A stretch of 30,149 nt of DNA from an uncultured Lachnospiraceae bacterium (GTDB lineage: Bacteria > Bacillota_A > Clostridia > Lachnospirales > Lachnospiraceae), in the NCBI GenBank assembly GCA_947564305.1, contig CANOBT010000062.1:1-30149 (forward strand), read 5' to 3'. Each line of letters starts with the position of its first letter. Position 1 is the stretch's first letter. The position numbers and the translations under genes were made by a program. Of the stretch, positions 8,872 through 17,679 are shown piece by piece. The notes beneath the pieces were generated by a model. The model searched no databases. It was not told the origin of the DNA and saw only the letters and a list, made by a program, of their open reading frames with translations.

Positions 8872-10953
8872 ATGAATGCAAAGAATGTGTTTGTTAAATA
8901 TTTCAAAGGTATTTTCTATACGTTAGAAGCAGCGCTTGTCATAGTGCTCGCTGTATTTTCTGTTCTGCTGAGCAACAGTATTTCATGGATGTTCGATACA
9001 TGGAACCATCTTACCATGGATGAGCTGGTCTATCAGCTGAACTCTCCAATCGAAGGAACCAGTGAGGAGATCATTTTGGAATATGTGAATTATTGTATTC
9101 CTGTAACGATTCTTGCATTGGTTTTTATTATCATTTTTATGATCGTTTTCCATAAGAGAAAAAAAATATATCATATCGGCATGGCGGTAATCCTGGCAGG
9201 CTCTGTTCTGCTGACGGCTTATTTTCTGCATATGACATGGGTGCGCCTTGATATTGCGAATTATTCGAAGAACCAGAGTACTTATTCCACATTTATTGAA
9301 GGGAATTATGTGGATGCATATGATGTGGAGCTTCGTTTTCCGGAGAAGAAAAGGAACCTGATCTATATTTACCTGGAATCTATGGAAACGACTTTTTCTG
9401 ATATGGATAATGGCGGCGCTTTTGAGAAAAACTATATTCCGGAACTGACAGAACTGGCTCAGGAATATGAGGATTTTTCCGGTTCGGAAAGTATTCTGAA
9501 CGGAGGCTATTCTATGCCGCAGACGACATGGACGGTTGCGGCGATGTTTGCCCAGACATCGGGGCTGCCGCTGACTATCCCGCTGAATAACAATGAGATG
9601 AACACTCAGGATTCTTTTTTTGCGGGGACGACTACGTTGGGAAATATCCTGCAGGATGCGGGGTATTCCCAGACGCTCCTGATAGGGTCTGACGCTACGT
9701 TCGGCGGCCGCAGGCTGTTGTTTTCCGGACATGGCGACTTTACAATCCATGACTATAATTATGCGGCGGAGGAAGGGCTGATTCCGGAGGATTACCGTGT
9801 ATGGTGGGGATATGAAGACAAAAAGCTATTCCAGTTTGCGAAGAGAGAACTGCGGACGCTGTCTAAGCAGGAGGAACCGTTTAACCTGACCATTTTAACT
9901 GTCGATACGCATAAAGAAGACGGGTATGTATGTGAGGACTGTGAGGATACATTCCGCAATGACCAGTATGGAAATGTACTGGCATGCTCCAGCAAAACGG
10001 TTACGGAGTTCGTGAGGTGGGTCCAGAAGCAGGATTTCTACGAGAACACGACTATTGTGCTTGCAGGGGATCATCCGACTATGGACAGTGATTTCTGTGA
10101 TGATGTAGATAGTGATTACACCAGAAAGGTGTATACGGTCTATATCAACCCTGCGGCAGAGGTGCAGAAACCGGACGTGTACCGGGATTATACGACTTTT
10201 GACCATTATCCGACTACACTGGCGAGCCTGGGAGTGGAGATTGAAGGCGAACGCCTTGGACTGGGGACGAACCTGTTTTCTGATGAATGGACGCTGACGG
10301 AAAAGTATCAGCGCAGCTGGGTGGAATCCGAACTGAGCAGGAAGTCAAAATTTATGGATGAACTTACTTCTTACATTGATCCTGACCGAAGACCGGAAGC
10401 TTTGATTACATTGGGAGAATATGATGAAATACAGGCAGTGCTTCCAATTCAGATTTCTGATATTCAGAATGTCCAGGGGAAACTCAGGGCTTTGAATGTT
10501 GCTGTTTGGACGGAGGCGGACCAAAGCGACCTGCAGTGGATGCAGGCACATGAAAATGAGGACGGGGATTATGCGGCGGAGATTGCAATCGGTAAATTTG
10601 GATATAAGTCAGCGAAATATAATATCCATGTGTATGGCGTTCCGACGAACGGAAGCATGGTGATGCTCGGAGGAGTCGAAACGGAGATTGAAGCTGCAGA
10701 GATTTACGATGACGGAATGTCCGCAGGAACGGAGGGAATGCCCGAAGGAGATACAGCGGCAGGTCAAGAAGGGATGTTGGACGGAAATACAGCAGCAGGG
10801 CCGGAAGGAGCGCTTGACGGAAATACAGGAGTTGGTCAGGAAGGAATGATTGAGGGAAATACAGCCGAAGGACCAGAAGGTGCAGCAGGAAATTTGGAAG
10901 CCGGACAGGATGGAGCGGCCGCAGGACCGACAGGCTTTGCTGTGCAACAGTAA
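8872..10953 (+). CDS. MdoB/LtaS-like phosphoglycerol transferase with repeat tail
   Basis: A membrane-anchored alkaline-phosphatase-fold enzyme that would move phosphoglycerol (or a similar phospho-group) onto a surface glycan or build a polyglycerol-phosphate polymer outside the cell. Three N-terminal membrane segments are visible (about 14-36, 72-93, 100-120), fewer than the five of typical LtaS. Catalytic-site features fit the family: metal ligand E169 in YLESMETT, nucleophile Thr near residue 221 in the TTWTVAAMFAQTSGLPL segment (close to the MdoB 'GWTIAGM' pattern), DTHKED near 345 and AGDHP near 400. Residues about 622-690 are an imperfect 12-residue repeat (consensus LDGNTAAGxEGM), outside the enzyme fold. 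GAGG lies 5 nt before the ATG. Substrate is not deducible. Confidence 0.88.
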   Translation: MNAKNVFVKYFKGIFYTLEAALVIVLAVFSVLLSNSISWMFDTWNHLTMDELVYQLNSPIEGTSEEIILEYVNYCIPVTILALVFIIIFMIVFHKRKKIYHIGMAVILAGSVLLTAYFLHMTWVRLDIANYSKNQSTYSTFIEGNYVDAYDVELRFPEKKRNLIYIYLESMETTFSDMDNGGAFEKNYIPELTELAQEYEDFSGSESILNGGYSMPQTTWTVAAMFAQTSGLPLTIPLNNNEMNTQDSFFAGTTTLGNILQDAGYSQTLLIGSDATFGGRRLLFSGHGDFTIHDYNYAAEEGLIPEDYRVWWGYEDKKLFQFAKRELRTLSKQEEPFNLTILTVDTHKEDGYVCEDCEDTFRNDQYGNVLACSSKTVTEFVRWVQKQDFYENTTIVLAGDHPTMDSDFCDDVDSDYTRKVYTVYINPAAEVQKPDVYRDYTTFDHYPTTLASLGVEIEGERLGLGTNLFSDEWTLTEKYQRSWVESELSRKSKFMDELTSYIDPDRRPEALITLGEYDEIQAVLPIQISDIQNVQGKLRALNVAVWTEADQSDLQWMQAHENEDGDYAAEIAIGKFGYKSAKYNIHVYGVPTNGSMVMLGGVETEIEAAEIYDDGMSAGTEGMPEGDTAAGQEGMLDGNTAAGPEGALDGNTGVGQEGMIEGNTAEGPEGAAGNLEAGQDGAAAGPTGFAVQQ
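10723..10935 (+). repeat. 36-bp in-gene repeat coding a Gly/Glu/Asn 12-mer
   Basis: The 3' end of the phosphoglycerol transferase gene encodes about five degenerate 12-residue units built on GNTAAGxEGxL (for example LDGNTAAGPEGA, LDGNTGVGQEGM, IEGNTAEGPEGA). Such tails can change length by slippage or recombination. The tail is predicted to be outside the cell, beyond the catalytic domain. Confidence 0.7.
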
Positions 10954-11001
10954 AAGCGGGGAATTTGTTTAAATATTTAGAATAACGGATGGAGATTTGG
11001 C

Positions 11002-12099
11002 ATGAAGTATGATTATTTAATCGTAGGCGCCGGGCTGTATGGTGCGGTGATGGCGCATGAACTGAAAAAAAGAGGGAAGAAATGTCTTGTGATCGACCGC
11101 AGAAGCCATATTGCAGGAAATATTTACTGTGAAGATATTGAAGGGATCCATGTGCATAGATATGGAGCGCATATTTTTCATACCTCGAATAAAAAAATCT
11201 GGGATTATATGAACCAGTTTGCAGAGTTTAACAATTATATTAATTCGCCGGTTGCGGTGTATAAGGATGAGCTGTACAACCTTCCGTTTAACATGAACAC
11301 TTTCAGCAAAATGTGGGGAATCCGTACGCCCCAGGAGGCGAAGGATATGATTGCGAAGCAGGTGGCGGATGCCGGGATTACGGAGCCGAAGAACCTGGAA
11401 GAGCAGTGCCTGTCCCTGGTGGGCAGAGATGTGTTCGAGAAGCTGGTGAAGGGGTATACGGAAAAGCAGTGGGGAAGAGACTGTAAGGAACTGCCTTCCT
11501 TTATTATCCGCCGTCTGCCGGTTCGGTTCACGTATGACAATAACTATTTCAACGATCGGTACCAGGGAATCCCGATTGGCGGTTATACGGCGATTGTAGA
11601 GCGGATGCTGGAAGGCGTTGAGGTACGGACAGATACGGACTTTTTTGAGTTCCGGAAGGAAAATCCGGATATTGCTAAGAAGATTATCTTTACAGGGATG
11701 ATCGATGAATATTTCGGATACCGGCTGGGAGCGTTGGAATATCGTTCCGTTCGGTTCGAGACGGAAATTCTGGACTGTGAAAATTATCAGGGCAATGCTG
11801 TAGTGAATTACACGGAGAAAGAAGTTCCGTATACGCGGATTATCGAGCATAAACATTTTGAATTCGGGGAGCAGGAAAAGACGGTGATCTCCAGGGAGTA
11901 TTCTTCTGAGTGGAAGGTGGGAATGGAGCCGTATTACCCGGTGAATGATGCGAAGAACAGCGCGCTGTATGAGGAGTACAGGAAACTGGCCCAGGAGGAG
12001 GAGAATGTAATCTTCGGCGGACGGCTTGGAAATTATCAGTACTATGATATGGACAAGGTCGTAGAGGCGGCGCTTGGGATGGCGGAAGGGATTGAGTGA
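11002..12099 (+). CDS. glf: UDP-galactopyranose mutase
   Basis: A cytoplasmic flavoenzyme that converts UDP-galactopyranose to UDP-galactofuranose, the donor for Galf in surface polysaccharides. The 365-aa length is normal. The FAD-binding Rossmann motif VGAGLYGAV lies at residues 8-16, followed by the acidic/arginine strand VIDRRSHIAGNIYCE. Family motifs include HRYGAHIFHTSNKKIWDY, YTEKQWGRDCKELP, RYQGIPIGGYT, and the C-terminal GGRLGNYQYYDMDKVVEAAL that closes over the flavin. A GGAG ribosome site precedes the ATG. Only 48 bp separate it from the phosphoglycerol transferase gene, so they are likely in one transcript. No Galf-transferase is named here, but the two GT2 enzymes are candidates. 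Confidence 0.97.
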   Translation: MKYDYLIVGAGLYGAVMAHELKKRGKKCLVIDRRSHIAGNIYCEDIEGIHVHRYGAHIFHTSNKKIWDYMNQFAEFNNYINSPVAVYKDELYNLPFNMNTFSKMWGIRTPQEAKDMIAKQVADAGITEPKNLEEQCLSLVGRDVFEKLVKGYTEKQWGRDCKELPSFIIRRLPVRFTYDNNYFNDRYQGIPIGGYTAIVERMLEGVEVRTDTDFFEFRKENPDIAKKIIFTGMIDEYFGYRLGALEYRSVRFETEILDCENYQGNAVVNYTEKEVPYTRIIEHKHFEFGEQEKTVISREYSSEWKVGMEPYYPVNDAKNSALYEEYRKLAQEEENVIFGGRLGNYQYYDMDKVVEAALGMAEGIE

Positions 12100-12147
12100 C
12101 AGACAGGATTTTTTTATCAGGAAGTAAAGACTGCAGTTGCAGAGCGC

Positions 12148-12252
12148 TTGTAGAAGAATTTTATACATGTTATTATTTTCATGTGGCGTAAGTAAGGATA
12201 TGGGCAGTAGGCCTGTTTGGATTTATGTTCAAAGAGGTTTGCTGCCTGTTTT
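12148..12252 (+). promoter_or_regulatory. Shared promoter-leader-terminator cassette, copy A (before the UDP-sugar dehydratase)
   Basis: -35 TTGTAG (12148-12153), 17 nt, -10 TATTAT (12171-12176), 6 nt, then the box GTGGCG (12183-12188). A long hairpin follows: GGGCAG... (from about 12201) pairs with ...TGCTGCC around TTTATG, with several G-U pairs and one mismatch, ending in TTTT (12249-12252). Copies B (17680) and C (22582) have the same spacings and the same 3' arm ending TGCCT plus T-run. Predicted transcript is about 70 nt. The T-run here is the weakest of the three, and about 190 nt and a second promoter separate this copy from the gene. Confidence 0.65.
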
Positions 12253-12327
12253 ACGGAAAAGGTGTATTAAAAAAATATAGTCAGGATGAATGAGGTGCGG
12301 TAAGTTTTTCTAATCTCCGGATAAACA

Positions 12328-12386
12328 TTGACAAAGCCCTGGCGGAAAGGGTAAAATATATCAAAATGTGTACAGATTTGTGTACA
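12328..12386 (+). promoter_or_regulatory. Second promoter with TGTGTACA direct repeat
   Basis: TTGACA (12328-12333), 18 nt and TAAAAT (12352-12357) make a strong sigma-A promoter for the downstream sugar dehydratase gene. Two exact TGTGTACA copies (12367-12374 and 12379-12386) lie 12 bp apart right at the predicted start of transcription. Their TGTACA cores are self-complementary, so this looks like a two-site operator. The regulator is unknown. With leader copy A this accounts for the notable content of the 12100-12451 gap. Confidence 0.55.
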
Positions 12387-12451
12387 TATCCAGTTAGTTT
12401 ATTGATGAAGCTGGAGATACAATAGAGACAAACGTATCAGGAAGGATGGAT

Positions 12452-14602
12452 ATGGGATTTTCTATGAACATATTCGTCTCGGCAGATGGAGGCCAGATAC
12501 ATATGAAGAATTATATAGAAGAGATAAAACAAAAGCCATTTTATCCAATATTGTGCAGATTATTTTTCATACTGTTGGATATTGCGATTATCAACCTGAG
12601 TTCCTTTATAGCTCTATGGCTCAGATTTAATATGAAAGTGGAAGAGATAGAGGTGCGGTATCTGGAATCCATTATAGAAATGATGCCTCTTAACACCCTG
12701 GTCACATTAGGAATATTCGCTTTGATGCGCCTGTATACGAGCCTTTGGAGGTTCGCAAGCATGAAGGAACTGATCTATATATTAGAGGGATGCGTATGTT
12801 CCACGCTTTTTAATGTGTTCTATTACTTTTTTACACGCAAACCGATATGCAGAAGCTATTTCCCCCTCTATATTACGGTTTTGTTCCTGTTGGTCTGTGT
12901 CAGCCGCTTCTCCTACCGGTTTCTCCGGCTTTTGTACCGGGGGCGTATACATGGTATCTATACACGCAATACGATGATCATCGGCGCCGGAGAGGCCTGC
13001 AATGTAGTCATGAAGGAACTGGAAGTGAGTCTGGAACTGGACTCACGCATTTGCTGTATTATAGACGATGACCCTGGAAAGCAGGGGAAATATATCCACG
13101 GCATTAAAGTGGTCGGGGACAGAAGCCAGATTTTGAAATATGCGCAGAAGTATGCGGTCAACGAGATTATTATTGCAATGCCAAGTGCGAGCAGGCAGGA
13201 GCAGATGAAGATTTTATCCATCTGCAAAGATATCCCTAATTGTAAATTGAAAATCCTGCCGGGAGTCTATCAGCTGGTGAACGGGGATGTCAGTGTGTCC
13301 AAGCTGCGGGATGTGGGGATTGAGGACCTGCTCGGGCGCGAACCGGTTCAGGTTATGACAGAAAAAATCGGACACTATGTATCGGATAAAATTGTACTGG
13401 TGACAGGCGGGGGAGGCAGTATCGGAAGCGAGTTGTGCAGGCAGATTGCTGCAAACGGCCCGCGCAAACTTATCATATTTGATATCTATGAGAACAATGC
13501 ATACGATATCCAGCAGGAGTTAAGACAGAAATATCCTTATCTGGATCTGGTTGTGCTGATCGGTTCCGTACGGAACGGACGGAAGGTCAACAGTATATTC
13601 GCTCAGTACAGGCCGGATATCGTGTACCATGCGGCGGCACATAAGCATGTACCGCTGATGGAGGACAGCCCCAACGAGGCAATTAAGAACAATGTGTTTG
13701 GCACATACAAGACGGCGTTGGCGGCAGATAAATACGGAGCTAAGAAATTTGTGCTGATTTCCACGGACAAGGCCGTAAATCCGACGAATATCATGGGAGC
13801 ATCCAAACGGATGTGTGAGATGATCATTCAGGTATTCAATAACCGTTCCGAGACGGAGTATGTTGCCGTTCGTTTTGGGAATGTCCTGGAGAGCAACGGA
13901 AGTGTGGTGCCGCTTTTCAAGAAGCAGATTGCGGCAGGCGGGCCGGTCACGGTGACACATCCGGATATCGTCCGGTATTTTATGACGATTCCGGAGGCGG
14001 TCTCTCTTGTGCTTCAGGCGGGAGCGAGCGCGCAGGGCGGTGAAATCTTCGTACTGGATATGGGACAGCCGATGAAAATAGCGGAGCTGGCGAAAAATCT
14101 GATCACATTGTCGGGACTTGAGCCGGGGGTGGATATCGATATCAGATATACTGGACTTCGCCCCGGAGAGAAGTTGTATGAGGAGATGCTGATGGCAGAA
14201 GAGGGGCTGCAGAGTACGGAAAATGACCGGATTCATATTGGAAAGCCGATTGAGTTTGATGAAGAGGAATTTTTGAAGGACTTAGAGGAGCTGTATCATG
14301 CGGCTTATGCAGAAACGGAACATATGAAGAAGATTGTCAATAAGATTGTACCTACATACCACCTGCGGGAAGCGGATATCATCCGGGACGAGAAAATACA
14401 GGCGGGCTGGAAGAAAGATTTTCAGGATACCAGCTCCAACCTGCCGGAGGCATTTTTGAACCGGGGGATTGCGGACGTCGAGGTGGGCAGGACGGATAAA
14501 GAGGAGAAAGGGAAGCAGGTCGTGAACCAGTACCAGGTGTATATGATTGACGATCTGAAGAAGCAGGAAGGGAAACGGAAGGTACAGGTTAGGGGGAAAT
14601 AG
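12452..14602 (+). CDS. UDP-sugar 4,6-dehydratase, membrane type (CapD/WbpM/PglF-like)
   Basis: A long polysaccharide-biosynthesis dehydratase that removes water from UDP-GlcNAc (or a close relative) to give a 4-keto-6-deoxy sugar for surface glycans. Four N-terminal membrane segments (about residues 25-145) are followed by a CoA-binding-like Rossmann domain (IGAGEACN), then an SDR domain with VTGGGGSIGSELCRQ (G-rich loop near residue 319) and the TDK triad motif (T438-D439-K440) that replaces the usual Tyr in this subfamily. GLRPGEKLYEEML is another family signature. AGGAAGG abuts the ATG at 12446 but is well spaced for 12452; an ATG at 12503 with GGAGG 10 nt upstream gives the most family-like N-terminus and is a real alternative. 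Exact product stereochemistry is unknown. Confidence 0.92.
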   Translation: MGFSMNIFVSADGGQIHMKNYIEEIKQKPFYPILCRLFFILLDIAIINLSSFIALWLRFNMKVEEIEVRYLESIIEMMPLNTLVTLGIFALMRLYTSLWRFASMKELIYILEGCVCSTLFNVFYYFFTRKPICRSYFPLYITVLFLLVCVSRFSYRFLRLLYRGRIHGIYTRNTMIIGAGEACNVVMKELEVSLELDSRICCIIDDDPGKQGKYIHGIKVVGDRSQILKYAQKYAVNEIIIAMPSASRQEQMKILSICKDIPNCKLKILPGVYQLVNGDVSVSKLRDVGIEDLLGREPVQVMTEKIGHYVSDKIVLVTGGGGSIGSELCRQIAANGPRKLIIFDIYENNAYDIQQELRQKYPYLDLVVLIGSVRNGRKVNSIFAQYRPDIVYHAAAHKHVPLMEDSPNEAIKNNVFGTYKTALAADKYGAKKFVLISTDKAVNPTNIMGASKRMCEMIIQVFNNRSETEYVAVRFGNVLESNGSVVPLFKKQIAAGGPVTVTHPDIVRYFMTIPEAVSLVLQAGASAQGGEIFVLDMGQPMKIAELAKNLITLSGLEPGVDIDIRYTGLRPGEKLYEEMLMAEEGLQSTENDRIHIGKPIEFDEEEFLKDLEELYHAAYAETEHMKKIVNKIVPTYHLREADIIRDEKIQAGWKKDFQDTSSNLPEAFLNRGIADVEVGRTDKEEKGKQVVNQYQVYMIDDLKKQEGKRKVQVRGK

Positions 14603-14724
14603 GAGGAATTCTTAAATATACGATATACAAAGCTGCAGATATCCATGATACGATTAATGGCAAATATAGCATTATACATTGTGGAAGATGCTGTAAACGT
14701 TCCTAAGTTTGGAGGACAGGCTAT

Positions 14725-16302
14725 ATGGGAAAGTATTTGAATCCATCAAAAAAGGGATTTGAGATTGCGCATAATTCTAAAATATATGTGGATAAAACAG
14801 GGTTAATCAAATATACAAACAGCGTGTTAGATACCGAACAGAGATTTATCTGTGTCAGCAGGCCGCGGCGTTTTGGAAAATCTATGGCTGCACAAATGCT
14901 CCTTGCTTATTATTGCGGCGCATATGACTCATACGCATTGTTTCAGGGGTTAGAGATTGAGAAAGACGAATCTTTTCACAGCCATTTGAACCAATATGAT
15001 GTATTATTCCTGGATATGCAGAAATTTTTGAGCAGGGCAAAGTCGCCGAAGGAATTGACCGCTTATTTGCAGAAGAGTGTATTGTCCGAGTTAAAGGGGG
15101 TATATGCAGATTATATCTCTCCGGAAGAATCTGAATTAGTAGTCGCTTTGGAAAATATAGCTGAGAAAGCGAATAAAGAGTTTATTTTTATTATTGATGA
15201 ATGGGACTGTGTTTTCAGGGAAACCAGGAATGATGTCGCTGCACAGAAGAGTTATTTGGATTTCCTAAGAGATTTGTTTAAAGGCCAGACCTATGTGAAA
15301 CTTGCATATATGACTGGAATCCTGCCAATAAAAAAATACGGTACGCACTCTGCGTTAAATATCTTTTATGAATATTCCATGACAGCACCGAAGGAGATGG
15401 CTGAATATACAGGCTTCATCGAAAGCGAAGTTCAAAAACTGTGCAGTGAATATAATATGGATTTTCCTGAGATGCAGAAGTGGTACGATGGATATAAGTT
15501 TAAAAATGCGGCGCATGTGTATAATCCAAAATCAGTAGTAGATGCTATGTTAAATAAAGAATTTCACAGCTATTGGACTGGTACGGAAACCTATGAGGCC
15601 CTTAAAGTGTACATGGATATGAACTTTGACGGCTTGAAGGATTCTATTATTGAAATGTTGGGGAATGGAAGGTGCAGGATTAATTACAGGAAATTTCAAA
15701 ACGATATGACAACCTTCAAAAGCCGGGATGATGTATTGACTTTATTGGTTCATCTGGGATATCTTGCATATGATGAGGAAACAAAAGAAGTTTTTATCCC
15801 TAATATGGAGATTTTTGATGAATTTGAGAATGCGCTAGAAGGTGAGGGATGGGATACAATTGCGAAAATCCTAAATGATTCGGATGCCCTGTTAAACGCT
15901 ACGCTCTGCTGTGATGCAGATGCTGTAGCACATGGAATTGATAACGCGCATATGGAGCATACGTCAATACTTTCTTATAATGATGAGAATTCATTAAGCT
16001 GTGTCATTACGATTGCATATTTTAGCGCCAGAAGGGAATATATGTTAATGCGTGAATTTCCAGCGGGTAAAGGATTTGCTGATATTCTTTTTCTGCCCAG
16101 AGGGTTTTCTGATAAACCTGCATTGATTGTAGAATTAAAGTGGAATAAGACAGTAACGGGCGCAATCGACCAGATCAGGGAAAGAAAATATATTAAGGCG
16201 CTAGAAGACTATAGAGGTGAGATATTACTGGTGGCTGTAAATTATGATAAAGCAACGAAAAATCATCAGTGTATCATTGAAAAGCATCAGAAAACATTCT
16301 GA
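14725..16302 (+). CDS. AAA-ATPase-like / PD-(D/E)XK nuclease-fold protein
   Basis: A 525-aa protein of the family that joins an N-terminal AAA-ATPase-like domain to a C-terminal PD-(D/E)XK domain, abundant in gut anaerobes and usually without an assigned role. The P-loop-like segment is SRPRRFGKSM (R48, R49, F50, G51, K52, S53). FIFIIDEWDCVF near residue 155 is the Walker B-like strand. The C-terminal nuclease-fold site is GFADILF (D453) and IVELKWNK (E470, K472), with QIRERKY completing the usual 'A..QI..K.Y' helix. GGAGG lies 12 nt before the ATG. It follows the polysaccharide region and precedes the defence genes. A defence or selfish-element role is possible but not shown. Confidence 0.85.
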   Translation: MGKYLNPSKKGFEIAHNSKIYVDKTGLIKYTNSVLDTEQRFICVSRPRRFGKSMAAQMLLAYYCGAYDSYALFQGLEIEKDESFHSHLNQYDVLFLDMQKFLSRAKSPKELTAYLQKSVLSELKGVYADYISPEESELVVALENIAEKANKEFIFIIDEWDCVFRETRNDVAAQKSYLDFLRDLFKGQTYVKLAYMTGILPIKKYGTHSALNIFYEYSMTAPKEMAEYTGFIESEVQKLCSEYNMDFPEMQKWYDGYKFKNAAHVYNPKSVVDAMLNKEFHSYWTGTETYEALKVYMDMNFDGLKDSIIEMLGNGRCRINYRKFQNDMTTFKSRDDVLTLLVHLGYLAYDEETKEVFIPNMEIFDEFENALEGEGWDTIAKILNDSDALLNATLCCDADAVAHGIDNAHMEHTSILSYNDENSLSCVITIAYFSARREYMLMREFPAGKGFADILFLPRGFSDKPALIVELKWNKTVTGAIDQIRERKYIKALEDYRGEILLVAVNYDKATKNHQCIIEKHQKTF

Positions 16303-16321
16303 AAAATAAAAGATTATATTT

Positions 16322-16345
16322 TTGACATTACGACTCTAATGTTAA
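16322..16345. promoter_or_regulatory. Inverted-repeat operator candidate before the ROK gene
   Basis: TTGACATTA (16322-16330) and TAATGTTAA (16337-16345) form a dyad matching at 8 of 9 positions around CGACTC. The left arm contains a consensus -35 (TTGACA), and a perfect TATAAT follows at 16357-16362, but these two are 29 nt apart, too far for one normal promoter. A regulator-binding dyad over a promoter element just before a ROK repressor gene suggests self-regulation. Confidence 0.45.
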
Positions 16346-16372
16346 AACCAATCGTCTATAATATCAATAGAG

Positions 16373-17620
16373 GTGATCCGAAAAGAAACAAACAGAAGGG
16401 GCGTTGATATTGTTATTCAAGCTTCCAGATTTCAGGGAAATTATCTGAACTTCCATAAGGCAGCAGTGCGTGGCGGCAGGCTTGTACTGGTGGGAATTGG
16501 TCCGGATGATATTGTACCGGTCTGCCTTGCGTATATAAGAGATATATTTGACTATATCAGGGAGTGTTCCGGAGTAACGAAAGCCAGGCTTGCATCCGTG
16601 TTGGAATTGAGCCGGCCTACTGTTTCAAATATAGTAGATGAACTGGAAAAAGGCGGGCTGATCCAGGGAACCAAGGATACCACGAATATAGGCGGAAGGA
16701 GTGCTATGGGATATGCATGTATTCCGGATGCGTATAAGACTGTTGGACTGCAGTTGTCAGGCCATCACATTCGCGGCGTGGCAGTGAACATGGCAGGAGA
16801 TATCATCGGGAAAATCCGCATCAAAAGGACATTTGCCGCAGATGAGTCCTGCCGGAAGGATATCGGAGATGCGTATAAGGAATTGCTGAACAGTGTAAAT
16901 CTTCGAGCTGAGGATATTGCAGGCGTCGGTGTGACCGTACAGGCGCTGACGGACAAAGAAGGTACGAAAATAACGTATATTTCTAATGAATCACAGGTCT
17001 TTTCCAGATATGATCAGCTTTTAAAATATATTCCGGGTCAAAAGCGCCTGTTTCATGATTTAATTGCTTTGGGCTATAATGAAAGCCTGCATGTGGATGA
17101 GAATGTTTTTTATCTGTCTGTCAACAATCGTATAGGAAGTATGATCTTGATAGAAAATAAAGTATATTATGGAAGCAGCAGCAGAGCCGGTGAAGTGGGA
17201 CACATACAGCTTCAGCACAAAGGACGTAAGTGTTATTGTGGTAATCAGGGGTGTTTTGACGCCTATTGTAACACGAATATTTTACGGGAATGTGCTGAAG
17301 GCAGCCTGGATGATTTTTTCAAAGGTATTGCTCGGGGAACAGAGAAAAATAAAAAATGTCTTCAAGAATATGTAGAATATCTGGCTTCTGCTATTTTTAG
17401 TATACGCCTGATATTTGATGGAGTTATTATTATCGGCGGCGAATTGGGAATGTTTTCGGAATATTATCTGGACGAATTAAGAGATATTCTGGATCAGAAA
17501 ACATTTTTTCCTAAAGAATATGCATCTGAATATTTACTTGCAGATAAGCAGGGCGAATATGCTATAGCAATTGGGGCGGCTATGTATTATAATAACCATG
17601 TGTTGGATCAGTTTGAGTAG
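16373..17620 (+). CDS. ROK-family transcriptional regulator with dehydrogenase-derived N-terminus
   Basis: A sugar-responsive repressor of the NagC/XylR type. Residues about 55-105 are a winged helix-turn-helix (VTKARLASVLELSRPTVSNI). The rest is a ROK sensor domain with the zinc cluster GHIQLQHKGRKCYCGNQGC. The oddity is the first 50 residues: GVDIVIQAS, AAVRGGRLVLVGIGPDDIVPV and neighbours read like the NAD-binding domain of a zinc-type alcohol/polyol dehydrogenase, not like a ROK N-terminus. I see no Met start between this piece and the helix-turn-helix. The GTG at 16373 overlaps a perfect AGAGGTGATC ribosome-site-like string instead of following one, so the true start is uncertain. The gene probably arose by a deletion fusing two genes. 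Confidence 0.78.
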   Translation: MIRKETNRRGVDIVIQASRFQGNYLNFHKAAVRGGRLVLVGIGPDDIVPVCLAYIRDIFDYIRECSGVTKARLASVLELSRPTVSNIVDELEKGGLIQGTKDTTNIGGRSAMGYACIPDAYKTVGLQLSGHHIRGVAVNMAGDIIGKIRIKRTFAADESCRKDIGDAYKELLNSVNLRAEDIAGVGVTVQALTDKEGTKITYISNESQVFSRYDQLLKYIPGQKRLFHDLIALGYNESLHVDENVFYLSVNNRIGSMILIENKVYYGSSSRAGEVGHIQLQHKGRKCYCGNQGCFDAYCNTNILRECAEGSLDDFFKGIARGTEKNKKCLQEYVEYLASAIFSIRLIFDGVIIIGGELGMFSEYYLDELRDILDQKTFFPKEYASEYLLADKQGEYAIAIGAAMYYNNHVLDQFE

Positions 17621-17679
17621 TATTAGTGTGAATGAGAAAGGGATTCGTGAAACAATCTTGAGTATATACGTCAAAATTA

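Noticed and set aside
8774..8875. A 33-codon upstream ORF ending in an ATGA overlap with the phosphoglycerol transferase gene
   Set aside because: No ribosome site before its ATG and no amino-acid run typical of leader peptides; the overlap can be chance.
11017..12168. A 383-codon open frame on the minus strand
   Set aside because: It is antisense to glf, which has full family motifs; the reverse translation has no recognisable domain and no ribosome site.
13520..14236. A 238-codon minus-strand open frame
   Set aside because: Shadow of the sugar dehydratase gene; its sequence is Arg/His-rich noise without motifs.
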